A stretch of DNA of 64,000 nucleotides from Geodermatophilus tzadiensis. GTDB lineage: Bacteria > Actinomycetota > Actinomycetes > Mycobacteriales > Geodermatophilaceae. The stretch lies in NCBI RefSeq assembly GCF_003002915.1, contig NZ_PVTG01000009.1:62001-126000 (forward strand). Reading direction: 5' to 3'. The position numbers and the translations under genes are program-made. Position 1 is the stretch's first letter; every line of letters begins with the position of its first letter. Under the pieces are notes generated by a model. The model was not told where the DNA came from and did not search any database. It saw only the letters and a list, made by a program, of their open reading frames with translations. Shown here in pieces: positions 15,494 through 24,654 of this stretch.

Positions 15494-17002
15494 TCAGGCG
15501 GTCGGCGGGTGCAGCGCCAGCCAGAGCTCGGCGCGGACGCCGGGGGAGTCCAGGTCGCGGCCCAGCAGCTCCTCGGCCCGGCGGATGCGCTTGCGCAGGG
15601 TGTGCCGGTGCACGCCCAGCCGGGCCGCGGCCGGCTCCCACTGGCCGTGCGCGGCCAGCCAGACCCGCAGCGACTCGACCAGGTCGCCGGGTCCGGCGCG
15701 GTCGGCGGCGGCCAGCGGCGCGAGGGCGGCCTCGGCGAAGGCGGTGGTGGCCGCCGGGTCGAGCAGCGCGCCCAGCCCGCGGCCGGCGAGGTCGGCGAAG
15801 GCGGTCACCGGCCGCCCGGCGGCGCGGCCGTGCCCGGCGGCCTGGCGGGCCTGCCGCACGCCGTCGGCCAGCCGCGCCCACGGCACGGGCGCGGCGGTGC
15901 CCAGGACCGCGCCGGGCACCCGCTCCGGCAGGTCGGCGAGCCGGCCGGCCAGCGCGCCGCCGGCCGGCACCAGGACGACGAGGGCGTCGTCGACCTCGGC
16001 CGACAGGACCGGCTCGCGCGAGGCGGCGGCCGCGTCAGCGGCGACGTCGACGGCGGCGGCGCGCTGCTCGGCGCTGCCCAGCACGGCGACGGTCAGCACC
16101 GGCTCGTCCGGCAGCCGCTCGCCCAGCGCCGCCACCACGGGCTCGGCCGCGGCGGTCTGCCCGGCCAGCAGCAGCCGCAGGATCGCCGCCCGCAGCGCCG
16201 CGGTGCCCGAGTCCAGCGCCCGCGACTGCTCCAGCCGCAGGGTCAGCAGCAGCGCGGCGGCGTTGACCACGTGCCGGTCGCCGGCCGGGAAGGGCCCGGG
16301 CCGGCCGACGGCGAGGAAGCCGCGCACCCGCGACCCGGTGCCCAGCGACTGCAGCAGCACCGTCTCCCCGGGCTGGGTGAGCGCGGCCCCGGCCGGCGGG
16401 CGGGCGGTGCGCAGCCGGTCGACCGCGCCGGCCAGCGCCCCGGCGCGTGACCGCGCCCCGGCCGGGGCGGCCTCCAGCGGCGTCCCGGCGGCGTCGAGCA
16501 GCAGGGCCCAGCCGCCGAGGTGGCGGGCCAGCCGGTCGACGACGGTGCCCGGGGCGCCCGGACCGACCGCGGCGCGGGTCAGCTCCCGCTGCACCGTCGA
16601 CGTGCGGGCCACCGCCGCGTACTCCTCGGCGGCCAGCGCGGTGGACACCGTCCGCGACAGCGCGATGAACGGCGTCTGCCGCGGCACCTCGAGCACCGCC
16701 AGGCCGGACTCGTCGGCGGCGGCCACCAGCTCGTCGGGCACCCGCTCGTGGCTGAGCCCGGTGCCCAGGCCCAGGCCGACCACGCCCGCGCCGGCCAGCC
16801 GCCGCACGTACGCGGGGGCGTCCCCGGGGGTCAGGGCCAGGCCGGTGGTCAGCAGCAGCTCGCCGCCCTCGAGGAACGGTGTCGGGTCGGCCAGCTCGCT
16901 GACGTGCACCCAGGAGACGGCGCGGTCCACCGGCGCGCTGCGGGTGTGCAGCGCCAGCTCCAGCGACGCGGTCCCCAGCAGGGTCGCCACGGTGACCGGC
17001 AC
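15494..17002 (-). CDS. PucR family transcriptional regulator
   Basis: This is a 502-residue regulator. The N-terminal PucR sensory domain (about residues 1-125) contains HVSELADPTPFLEGGELLLT, and the C-terminus has the PucR HTH_30 domain with WEPAAARLGVHRHTLRKRIR. A GGDEF-like middle region links the two. The GTG at 17002 has GAGAGG at good distance and gives the usual start PVTVATLLG; a GTG at 17029 is possible. It is divergent from gabT and most likely regulates GABA/glutamate breakdown, since PucR proteins in actinobacteria often activate gabT, purine or amine catabolic genes. The 23-bp array lies directly after its stop. Confidence 0.88.
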   Translation of the reverse strand: MPVTVATLLGTASLELALHTRSAPVDRAVSWVHVSELADPTPFLEGGELLLTTGLALTPGDAPAYVRRLAGAGVVGLGLGTGLSHERVPDELVAAADESGLAVLEVPRQTPFIALSRTVSTALAAEEYAAVARTSTVQRELTRAAVGPGAPGTVVDRLARHLGGWALLLDAAGTPLEAAPAGARSRAGALAGAVDRLRTARPPAGAALTQPGETVLLQSLGTGSRVRGFLAVGRPGPFPAGDRHVVNAAALLLTLRLEQSRALDSGTAALRAAILRLLLAGQTAAAEPVVAALGERLPDEPVLTVAVLGSAEQRAAAVDVAADAAAASREPVLSAEVDDALVVLVPAGGALAGRLADLPERVPGAVLGTAAPVPWARLADGVRQARQAAGHGRAAGRPVTAFADLAGRGLGALLDPAATTAFAEAALAPLAAADRAGPGDLVESLRVWLAAHGQWEPAAARLGVHRHTLRKRIRRAEELLGRDLDSPGVRAELWLALHPPTA

Positions 17003-17140
17003 GGACGGACCTCTCGACGAAGTGGACACCCGGTCGCCCCCGGGGTGCCGGTCCGGACGGTACCGGGAGAGACGTGCCTCACCCACCCTGGAGGCCAGGA
17101 CGTCCCCCGTCGGGGGAGACCGACCCGCGAGGAGAGAGCC

Positions 17141-18496
17141 ATGACCACCCTGCTTCCCGGACCGGACACGATCGCCCAGGAGCGGCGCCTGGTCACCGAG
17201 CTCCCCGGCCCCCGCTCGCGCGAGCTGGCCGCCCGCCGGTCGGCCGCGGTCACCTCCGCCGTGGGCAGCGTCCTGCCCGTCTACGTCGAGCGCGCCAGCG
17301 GCGGCGTGGTCGTCGACGTCGACGGCAACTCCTTCATCGACCTCGGCTCGGGCATCGCCGTCACCAACGTCGGCCACGCCGCCCCCGAGGTGGTCGCCGC
17401 CGTCCAGGCGCAGGTCGCGGCGTTCAGCCACACCTGCTTCATGGTCGGTCCCTACGAGGGCTACGTCGCCGTCGCCGAGGAGCTCGACCGGCTCACCCCC
17501 GGCGACCACGAGAAGCGCTCGGCGCTGTTCAACACCGGCGCCGAGGCCGTGGAGAACGCCGTCAAGGTGGCCCGGGTGGCCACCGGCCGCTCCGCCGTCG
17601 TCGTCTTCGACCACGCCTACCACGGCCGCACCAACCTCACGATGGCGCTGACGGCGAAGAACATGCCGTACAAGAACGGCTTCGGGCCCTTCGCCGGCGA
17701 GGTCTACCGGGTGCCGATGTCCTACCCGTTCCGCGACGCGCCCGGGATGACCGGCGAGCAGGCCGCCGCGCGGGCGTTCGACCTGATCGAGACGCAGATC
17801 GGTGCCCACAACGTGGCCGCGGTGCTCATCGAGCCGATCCAGGGCGAGGGCGGCTTCGTCGTCCCGGCGCCGGGCTTCCTGCCGGCCCTGAGCGAGTGGT
17901 GCCGCCGTTCGGGCGCGGTGTTCATCGCCGACGAGGTGCAGACCGGCTTCTGCCGCACCGGCGCCTGGTTCGCCGCCGAGCACGAGGGCGTCGTCCCCGA
18001 CCTGGTGGCCACCGCCAAGGGCATCGCCGGCGGCATGCCGCTGGCCGGCGTCACCGGCCGCGCCGAGCTCATGGACGCCGTGCACACCGGCGGCCTGGGC
18101 GGCACCTACGGCGGCAACCCGGTGGCCTGCGCCGCCGCGCTGGCCACCATCCGCACGATGCGCGAGCAGGACCTCAACGCCGCGGCCCGCGCCATCGAGG
18201 CCACCATGCTGCCGCGGCTGCACGCCCTCAAGGAGCGCACCGGCGTGGTCGGCGACGTCCGCGGCCGCGGTGCGATGCTCGCCGTCGAGCTGGTCAAGCC
18301 CGGCACGACCGAGCCCGACTCCGCGCTGACCAACGCCATCTCCAAGGCCTGCCACGCCGAGGGCGTCATCACGCTGACCGCCGGCACGCACAGCAACGTG
18401 CTGCGCTTCCTGCCCCCGCTGGTCATCGGGCAGGACCTGCTCACCGAGGGCCTCGACGTCCTCGACGCCGCCTTCGACGCGCACGCCGGGAAGTGA
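17141..18496 (+). CDS. gabT: 4-aminobutyrate (or 5-aminovalerate) aminotransferase
   Basis: This is a 451-residue class III PLP aminotransferase. Visible motifs are LFNTGAEAVENAVKVAR, the aromatic-loop DHAYHGRTN, IEPIQGEGGF, the Asp-containing FIADEVQTGFCRTG, and the PLP lysine in ATAKGIAGGMP. It transfers the terminal amino group of GABA to 2-oxoglutarate, giving succinate semialdehyde and glutamate. The ATG has GGAGAGAG upstream. It is coupled by a 4-nt overlap to a glutamate dehydrogenase that would regenerate 2-oxoglutarate. Because lysine 2-monooxygenase and its amidase are in the same window, 5-aminovalerate is a plausible second substrate. Confidence 0.9.
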   Translation: MTTLLPGPDTIAQERRLVTELPGPRSRELAARRSAAVTSAVGSVLPVYVERASGGVVVDVDGNSFIDLGSGIAVTNVGHAAPEVVAAVQAQVAAFSHTCFMVGPYEGYVAVAEELDRLTPGDHEKRSALFNTGAEAVENAVKVARVATGRSAVVVFDHAYHGRTNLTMALTAKNMPYKNGFGPFAGEVYRVPMSYPFRDAPGMTGEQAAARAFDLIETQIGAHNVAAVLIEPIQGEGGFVVPAPGFLPALSEWCRRSGAVFIADEVQTGFCRTGAWFAAEHEGVVPDLVATAKGIAGGMPLAGVTGRAELMDAVHTGGLGGTYGGNPVACAAALATIRTMREQDLNAAARAIEATMLPRLHALKERTGVVGDVRGRGAMLAVELVKPGTTEPDSALTNAISKACHAEGVITLTAGTHSNVLRFLPPLVIGQDLLTEGLDVLDAAFDAHAGK

Positions 18497-21400
18497 GCGC
18501 CCCGGCCGCCGGCGCCCGCCGCCGGCTGACCCTGCGACCGGAGGGCCCGGCCGCCGGCGGCCGGGTCGGCGGCCTGGTCACCTGGCCGGCCGACCGCCCG
18601 CTGCTGGCCGACGTGGTGCCGGTCCTCGACCGGCTCGGCGTGCGGGTGGCCGACGCCGTCGCCGTCCCCGGGGACGGCGACGCGCCGGCCACCCTGCTGG
18701 AGCTGCTGCTGCCGGCCGGGACGGCGCCGGCCACCGCGCTGCCCCGGCTCGAGCAGGCCCTGGCCGCGGCCTGGGCGGGGGAGACCGAGCTCGACGGGCT
18801 GTCCCGGCTGACCGTCGGCGCGGGCCTGCCGGTGCGCGACGTCGCCGTGCTGCGGGCCGCCTGCCGCTACCTCGCGCAGGTGGGCCTGGGCCTGTCCCGC
18901 GGCTACGTCGAGGAGACGGTGCTCGCCGCGCCGGAGTTCGCCCGCGCGCTGCTAGCGCACTTCGCCGCCCGGCACGACCCCGACGCCGCCGACCCCGCGG
19001 CCGCGGCGTCGGCCGCCGACCACCTGGCCGAGCTGCTCACCCGGACGACCAGCCTGGACCAGGACCGCATCCTGCGCGGTCTGCGCGACGTGCTGGCCGC
19101 CGTGGTGCGCACCAACCGCTACCAGGTGGACGCCGCCGGGGCCCCGCGCCCGGCGCTGGCGCTGAAGATCGCCTCGGCGCGGCTGGACCTGCTGCCCGCG
19201 CCGCGGCCGGAGGTGGAGACCTTCGTCTGCTCGCCGGTCGTGGAGGGCCTGCACCTGCGCGGCGCGCGGGTCGCCCGCGGCGGGCTGCGCTGGTCCGAGC
19301 GCCCCGAGGACTTCCGCACCGAGGTGCTCGGCCTGGTCAAGGCGCAGATGGTGAAGAACGCCGTCATCGTGCCGGCCGGCGCGAAGGGCGCCTTCGTCGT
19401 CCGGGAGGACCTGCGCGGCCTCGACCGCGCGGCGGTGCAGCAGCGGGTGGCCGCCGCCTACCGCACGTTCGTCGGCGCGCTGCTCGACGTCACCGACGAC
19501 CGCGACGGCGACCGGGTGGTGCCCCCGCCGCGCACCGTGGTGCACGACGGCGAGGACCCCTACCTGGTGGTGGCCGCCGACAAGGGGACGGCGACGTTCT
19601 CCGACCTGGCCAACGAGGTCGCCGAGAGCCGCGGCTTCTGGCTGGGCGACGCGTTCGCCTCCGGCGGGTCCAGCGGCTACGACCACAAGGCGATGGGCAT
19701 CACCGCCCGCGGCGCCTGGGTGTCGGTGCGCCGGCACCTGCGCGAGCTCGGCGTGGACCCCGACGGGGAGCTGACCGCGGTCGGCGTCGGCGACATGTCC
19801 GGCGACGTCTTCGGCAACGGGATGCTGCTGTCCGACCGGCTGCGGCTGGTGGCCGCCTTCGACCACCGGCACGTCTTCCTCGACCCCGACCCCGACCCGG
19901 CGCGATCGGCGGCCGAGCGGCGGCGGCTGTTCGCGCTGCCCGGCTCGTCGTGGGACGACTACGACCGCACCGCGCTGTCGGCGGGCGGCGGCGTGTACCG
20001 CCGCGACGCCAAGAGCGTGCCGCTCTCCCCGCAGGTGCGGGCGCGGCTGGGGGTGGACGCCGAGGAGCTGTCGCCGGCCGAGCTGGTGCGGGCGGTGCTG
20101 CGGGCACCGGTCGACCTGCTGTGGAACGGCGGCATCGGCACCTACGTCCGCGCCGCCGACGAGACCGACGCGCAGGTGGGCGACCGGGCCAACGACGCGG
20201 TGCGGGTGACCGCCGACGAGCTGCGCTGCCGCGTGGTGGGGGAGGGCGGCAACCTGGGGCTGACCCAGCGCGCCCGCACCGCCGCCGCGCGGGCCGGCGT
20301 CGCGCTCAACACCGACTTCATCGACAACTCCGCGGGCGTGGACACCTCCGACCGCGAGGTGAACCTCAAGATCGCGCTGTCGGGGGTGCCCCGCGCCGAG
20401 CGGGACGCGGTGCTGCGGGCGGTCGAGGACGAGGTGGCCGCCGCGGTGCTGGCCGACAACGCGCTGCAGGCCCGGGCGCTGTCGGTGTGCGCCGCGCAGG
20501 CCCCGTTCCTGCTCGACCGGCACGCCCAGCTCATCGGCGACCTCGAGCGGCACGGCCTCGACCGCGACCTGGAGGGGCTGCCGTCGGAGGCGGACGTCGA
20601 GCGGCTGCGCCAGGCCGGTGCCGGCCTGACCCGGCCCGAGGCCGCGGTGCTGCTGGCGCACTCGAAGAACCTGGTGCGCCAGGAGCTGCTGGCCAGCGAC
20701 CTGCCCGACGACCCGTCGGTGGCCGGCGTGCTGGCGGCCTACTTCCCGCGGGCGGTGCGCGAGCGCTGGCCCGACCGGGTGGCCACCCACCCGCTGGCCC
20801 GCGAGATCACCGCCACCCAGCTGGCCAACGACCTGGTCAACCGGGTCGGCCCCGGCTTCCTGCTGCGGCTGGAGGAGCGCCACGACGTGCCCACCGCGGT
20901 GGCCGCCCGCGCCTACACGGTGGCCACCCGCGTGCTCGACCTCGACCCGCTGTGGGCCCTGGTCGACGGCCTCGTCGGCAGCGAGGTGCCGCTGGCCGTG
21001 GAGCGGCTGGCGCTGCCGGAACTGCAGGCGGCCACCGAGCGGGTGGCCGACCGGCTGCTGGCCGCCCACCGGGACCCCGCGGCGCTCACCGCCGCCGCAC
21101 CGGCGCTGCGGGCCGTCGTCACCGGGCTGGACGCGGCCGGGTGGCTGGCGCGGCCCGGGGCAGCGGGCGAGCGGGCGCGCGCACTGGCCGCGGAGCTCAC
21201 CGCCGCCGGGGCGGGCCCGGAGCTGGCCGAGCGGGTGGCGGTCCTGGGCTGCCAGGCCGACGTGGTGGACCTGGCCCGGGTGGCCGGTGCCGCGGACGCC
21301 GGGCGCGCGCTGGCCGCCGACGCCGAGGTGGAGCGGCTGCTCGGCCTGCCACGGGTGCACGCCTGGACGGTGGAGCGGGCCGGCGACTCGCACTGGGTGG

Positions 21401-21621
21401 TCGCCGCCCGGGCGGCGCTGCGCGAGGAGGTCGACCGGATGCACTGGGCGCTGGTGGCCGCGGTGCTGCGCGACCCCGACGTGCTCACCGGGCGGCACGG
21501 GGCGGCGCTGGCCCGCTTCGCCGCCGTCCGCGACCGGGCCGGGTCCGCGCGCGACGACGTGCTGGGCCGGGCCTGCGTGGTGGTCGCGGAGCTCCGCCGG
21601 CTGGTGGAGGCCGTGGGCTGA
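18493..21621 (+). CDS. NAD-dependent glutamate dehydrogenase, shortened large (GDH_180) type
   Basis: This 1042-residue protein carries the catalytic core of the bacterial large NAD-glutamate dehydrogenases: RGGLRWSERPEDFRTEVLGL, then KAQMVKNAVIVPAGAKGAFV, GIGTYVRAADETDAQVGDRA and GGNLGLTQRARTAAARAG. It deaminates glutamate to 2-oxoglutarate and ammonia. Typical family members are about 1600 residues; here most of the N-terminal ACT-like regulatory region is missing, with only one such segment before RYLAQVGLGLSRGYVEE. The GTG start is coupled to gabT by a 4-nt overlap, giving a closed transamination cycle. The 3' end overlaps a 23-bp hairpin. Confidence 0.88.
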   Translation: MSAPAAGARRRLTLRPEGPAAGGRVGGLVTWPADRPLLADVVPVLDRLGVRVADAVAVPGDGDAPATLLELLLPAGTAPATALPRLEQALAAAWAGETELDGLSRLTVGAGLPVRDVAVLRAACRYLAQVGLGLSRGYVEETVLAAPEFARALLAHFAARHDPDAADPAAAASAADHLAELLTRTTSLDQDRILRGLRDVLAAVVRTNRYQVDAAGAPRPALALKIASARLDLLPAPRPEVETFVCSPVVEGLHLRGARVARGGLRWSERPEDFRTEVLGLVKAQMVKNAVIVPAGAKGAFVVREDLRGLDRAAVQQRVAAAYRTFVGALLDVTDDRDGDRVVPPPRTVVHDGEDPYLVVAADKGTATFSDLANEVAESRGFWLGDAFASGGSSGYDHKAMGITARGAWVSVRRHLRELGVDPDGELTAVGVGDMSGDVFGNGMLLSDRLRLVAAFDHRHVFLDPDPDPARSAAERRRLFALPGSSWDDYDRTALSAGGGVYRRDAKSVPLSPQVRARLGVDAEELSPAELVRAVLRAPVDLLWNGGIGTYVRAADETDAQVGDRANDAVRVTADELRCRVVGEGGNLGLTQRARTAAARAGVALNTDFIDNSAGVDTSDREVNLKIALSGVPRAERDAVLRAVEDEVAAAVLADNALQARALSVCAAQAPFLLDRHAQLIGDLERHGLDRDLEGLPSEADVERLRQAGAGLTRPEAAVLLAHSKNLVRQELLASDLPDDPSVAGVLAAYFPRAVRERWPDRVATHPLAREITATQLANDLVNRVGPGFLLRLEERHDVPTAVAARAYTVATRVLDLDPLWALVDGLVGSEVPLAVERLALPELQAATERVADRLLAAHRDPAALTAAAPALRAVVTGLDAAGWLARPGAAGERARALAAELTAAGAGPELAERVAVLGCQADVVDLARVAGAADAGRALAADAEVERLLGLPRVHAWTVERAGDSHWVVAARAALREEVDRMHWALVAAVLRDPDVLTGRHGAALARFAAVRDRAGSARDDVLGRACVVVAELRRLVEAVG

Positions 21622-21670
21622 GGGCGGCTGAGGAGGGACCCCGTGCGGGGGTCCCTCCTCAGCCGCCCTC
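21620..21670. terminator. Perfect 23-bp hairpin overlapping both convergent stop codons
   Basis: The arms run from 21620 to 21642 and from 21648 to 21670, pair perfectly over 23 bp, and enclose a 5-nt loop. The stop codon of the glutamate dehydrogenase gene starts the left arm and the stop of the convergent dehydrogenase (21659-21661) lies in the right arm. It should act as a bidirectional terminator even without T tracts. Confidence 0.85.
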
Positions 21671-22867
21671 GCGCATCCCCCAGGGGGAGCCGTAGGCGGT
21701 CAGCAGGTCGAGGAACGGGACCGCGTCGAAGGCCTCCGGGCCGAGCACCCCGCTGCCCTGCCACCGTCCGGTGGCCCGCAGCTCGAGGGCGACCACGGGG
21801 TTCACCGCGGTCTGCCAGACGACCGCCTGGGCTCCGTACTCGGCCATCGACCAGGCGTTGTCGACCACGTGGTACAGGTACACCTGCCGCGGCCGGCCGT
21901 CGGTGCCCGTCCCGCTCACCCACACCCCCGCGCAGGTCCGCCCGGTCATGAGCCCGCCCAGGGAGGCCGGGTCCGGCAGCGCCGCGGCGACCAGGTCACG
22001 CGGCGCGACCGCCACGTCGCCGACGCGGACCGGCGTGGTGGAGTCCAGACCGGTCTCGTGCAGCACGCGGAGCACCTCGATGACGTGCGCGCCGAGGCCG
22101 TACTTGAAGGTGACGCGACCGGCGTCGATCCAGCGCGGCACGAGGAGCACCTCCTCGTGCTCCACGTTGACGCACTCCACCGGGCCGATGCCCTCGGGGA
22201 AGTCGAAGACCTCCGGTTCGCTGAACGGCTCGGTGGTGTACCAGCCGCGGTCCCGCTCCCACACCACCGGCGGGTTGAGGCACTCCTCGATCGTGGTCCA
22301 GATGTTGAACGACGGCGCGAACGCGTGGCCCCGCACGGTCAGATCCGCCCCGTCGCGGACGCCGATCTCGTCGATGGTGGCGAACAGGTGGTCGGCGGCG
22401 TACCGGGCGAAGACGTCGGACAGGCCCGGCTCCACGCCCATGCCCACCAGCGCCAGCCGCCCGGCCGCCGCCCACTCCGCGGCGAGCGCGAACTGCTCGT
22501 CGCCGAGCTTGACCCCGGTCAGCTCGTACGGGCGCTCGGGGTGCGGGCGCGACAGCGACATCGCCATGTCCAGGTAGTCGACGCCGGCGGCGAGCGCCGC
22601 CCGGAACAGCGGCACGACGAACCGCGGGTCGGTCGCGTTGAGCAGCACGTCGCAGCCGTGCCCGGCGAGCAGGGCCCGCACGCCGGCCTCGTCGGAGGCG
22701 TCGACGCCGGCGGCGACGAACCGCGGGTCGCCCGCCGCGGCGACCGCCTTCCCGGCGCGGGCGGGGTCGACGTCGGCGACGACGAGCCGGTCCACGAAGT
22801 CCCGACGCGCCGCGATCGCGGTGACCGCGCTGCCGACGCCGCCGGCACCCACCAGCAGGATGCGCAT
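21659..22867 (-). CDS. Saccharopine dehydrogenase family protein
   Basis: This is a 402-residue NAD(P)-binding oxidoreductase. The N-terminus MRILLVGAGGVGSAVTAIAA is a Rossmann GxGxxG motif, followed by DPRFVAAGVDASDE and CDVLLNATDPRFVVPLFRAA. The central VGMGVEPGLSDVFARYAAD is diagnostic of the saccharopine dehydrogenase / homospermidine synthase-like group. Its place between lysine- and amine-related genes and divergent from an APC permease makes an amino-acid substrate likely, for example lysine-derived intermediates, but the family contains many uncharacterised members. The C-terminal residues overlap the hairpin terminator. Confidence 0.82.
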   Translation of the reverse strand: MRILLVGAGGVGSAVTAIAARRDFVDRLVVADVDPARAGKAVAAAGDPRFVAAGVDASDEAGVRALLAGHGCDVLLNATDPRFVVPLFRAALAAGVDYLDMAMSLSRPHPERPYELTGVKLGDEQFALAAEWAAAGRLALVGMGVEPGLSDVFARYAADHLFATIDEIGVRDGADLTVRGHAFAPSFNIWTTIEECLNPPVVWERDRGWYTTEPFSEPEVFDFPEGIGPVECVNVEHEEVLLVPRWIDAGRVTFKYGLGAHVIEVLRVLHETGLDSTTPVRVGDVAVAPRDLVAAALPDPASLGGLMTGRTCAGVWVSGTGTDGRPRQVYLYHVVDNAWSMAEYGAQAVVWQTAVNPVVALELRATGRWQGSGVLGPEAFDAVPFLDLLTAYGSPWGMREGG

Positions 22868-22899
22868 CGTCCACCTCCACGGGTGGCGGACACCCTAGC

Positions 22900-22915
22900 G
22901 ACCAGTTCCCTGGTC
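22900..22915. promoter_or_regulatory. Inverted repeat in divergent promoter region
   Basis: GACCAG-TTCC-CTGGTC is a perfect 6-bp inverted repeat located in the 109-bp space between the divergent saccharopine-dehydrogenase-like gene and the APC permease gene. It is a candidate operator serving both promoters. The binding protein is unknown; the Lrp-type regulator after the permease is one candidate. Confidence 0.45.
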
Positions 22916-22976
22916 AGGGCGGGTCCGCGGGCGCCGGACCCTTGTCCGACGGGTGCGGCGCTGCGATAACCGTCGG

Positions 22977-24485
22977 ATGCAGCCGGACCCCGCCGACTCC
23001 GCCGTCCGCCCGGGGGAGGAGGCCACCCTCCGCCCGGGCGTCATCGGGTTCGTCGACGCCCTCGTGATCGGCCTGGCCTCCACCTCGCCGGCCTACACGC
23101 TCGCGGCGATCATCGGTGCCCTCGTGGCCATCAGCGGGGTGCACGCCCCGGGCGTCCTGCTGGCCTCGTTCGTGCCGATGGTGCTCATCGCGTCGGCCTT
23201 CGCCGCGCTCAACCGCGTGGACCCCGACTGCGGGACGACGTTCTCCTGGGTGACCCGGGCGATGGGGCCGTGGGCCGGGTGGATCGGCGGCTGGGCCATC
23301 GCGATGACCGGCGTCCTGATCGTCGGGTCGCTGGCGAACGTCGGCGTCGTCTTCACGCTGCGCCTGCTCGGCCTGGACTCCCTGGCCGGGAACACCGCCG
23401 TCGTGCTCGTGCTGACCGTCGGGCTGGTCCTGCTCATGACGTGGATCTGCGTGCTGGGCACCGAGCTGTCGGCGCGGCTGCAGAACGTGCTCATCCTCGC
23501 CCAGACCGGGGCGCTGCTGGTGTTCGCCGGGGTCGCCACCTACCGCGGGGTCACCGGCGACAGCCCGCTGGGTGGCCTCGACCCGGGCTGGGACTGGCTG
23601 AACCCGTTCGGCGCCGGCGGCGCGGCGCTCAGCGGCGGGCTGCTGCTCGGCGTGTTCGCCTACTGGGGCTGGGAGTCCGCGGTGAACCTGACCGAGGAGA
23701 CCCGCGACTCCACCACCGCGCCGGGCCGGGCCGCGATCGCGTCCACCGTCGTCCTGCTGGTCACCTACGTCGCCGTGGCGGTCGCCGTCCTCGCGTTCGC
23801 GGGCACCGACTACCTGGCCGGGAACGCCGACGAGGAGGAGGCGGTCTTCGGGCTGCTGGCCACCGAGGTGATGGGCGGCTGGGACTGGGTGGTCCTGCTG
23901 TCGGTCGCCACGGCGGCGATCGCGTCGACCCAGACGACCATCCTCCCGGCGTCGCGCACCGGCCTGTCGATGGCCCGGCGGTACGCGCTGCCGCGCCGCT
24001 TCGGGCACGTCTCGCCGCGCCACCGCACGCCCGACGTGTCCACCTGGTGGGTCGGCGCCATCGCCAGCGTCTGGTTCGTCGGGGTGAGCCTGGTCAGCGA
24101 GAACGCGCTGTTCGACTCGATCACCGCGCTGTCGCTGCTGATCGCCTTCTACTACGCGCTCACCGGCATCGCCTGCGCGGTCTACCACCGCCGGCAGCTG
24201 ACCCGCAGCGTGTCGAGCCTCCTGCTCATCGGGGTGGGCCCGCTGGTCGGGGCCGGGCTGCTGGTCTGGCTGCTGGTGCTGTCGATCCGCGACCTCGCCG
24301 ACCCGGGGAACTCCTACACCGGCCAGGCGTGGCTGGGCGTGGGCCCGCCGCTGGTCATCGGCGTCGGCATCTTCGTGCTCGGCCTGGTGCTGATGCTGGT
24401 CTGGCGGAGCCGGGACGGCCGCTACTGGCGGGAGCGGCCCGGGATCGCCGGCGACCGCATCCAGGTCGACGAGGACCTGCGCTGA
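22977..24485 (+). CDS. APC family amino acid permease
   Basis: This is a 502-residue APC permease with about 12 membrane helices. The motif IGLASTSPAYTLAAIIGALV starts helix 1 and YWGWESAVNLTEETRDSTTA is the conserved mid-protein segment. TQTTILPASRTGLSMARRYA follows in the eighth-helix loop. The ATG at 22977 is preferred over a GTG eight codons earlier. It closely resembles the permease at 35761-37293 (same RVxPDCGTTFSW and TQTTxLPxxRT motifs), so the two are paralogues. It is divergent from the saccharopine-dehydrogenase-like gene and followed by an Lrp regulator, an arrangement typical for amino-acid uptake. Confidence 0.87.
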   Translation: MQPDPADSAVRPGEEATLRPGVIGFVDALVIGLASTSPAYTLAAIIGALVAISGVHAPGVLLASFVPMVLIASAFAALNRVDPDCGTTFSWVTRAMGPWAGWIGGWAIAMTGVLIVGSLANVGVVFTLRLLGLDSLAGNTAVVLVLTVGLVLLMTWICVLGTELSARLQNVLILAQTGALLVFAGVATYRGVTGDSPLGGLDPGWDWLNPFGAGGAALSGGLLLGVFAYWGWESAVNLTEETRDSTTAPGRAAIASTVVLLVTYVAVAVAVLAFAGTDYLAGNADEEEAVFGLLATEVMGGWDWVVLLSVATAAIASTQTTILPASRTGLSMARRYALPRRFGHVSPRHRTPDVSTWWVGAIASVWFVGVSLVSENALFDSITALSLLIAFYYALTGIACAVYHRRQLTRSVSSLLLIGVGPLVGAGLLVWLLVLSIRDLADPGNSYTGQAWLGVGPPLVIGVGIFVLGLVLMLVWRSRDGRYWRERPGIAGDRIQVDEDLR

Positions 24486-24654
24486 GCACCGTGCGGGAGT
24501 GACCACGGCTGCTTCGGATCCCGTCGTCGGCGCCGGCTCCCGGCGTCCGAAGCGTGGCGGCGGGCCACCCGTGCGGGCCATGTGGTCGACCGCGTGGCCT
24601 GGCTACGATCCGGGGGGCCGGGTCGCCCGGGACGCTGCACGGGGGAGGACCGGC

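Noticed and set aside
16520-17140. Upstream extension of gabT to 16520
   Set aside because: It would overlap the PucR gene on the other strand and give low-complexity sequence; ATG 17141 has a good ribosome-binding site and the family start.
22914-24581. Long minus-strand open frame (about 555 codons) opposite the APC permease
   Set aside because: It is antisense to a clear membrane protein, has a low-complexity Arg/Gly/Asp/His-rich product and arises from high GC at third positions.
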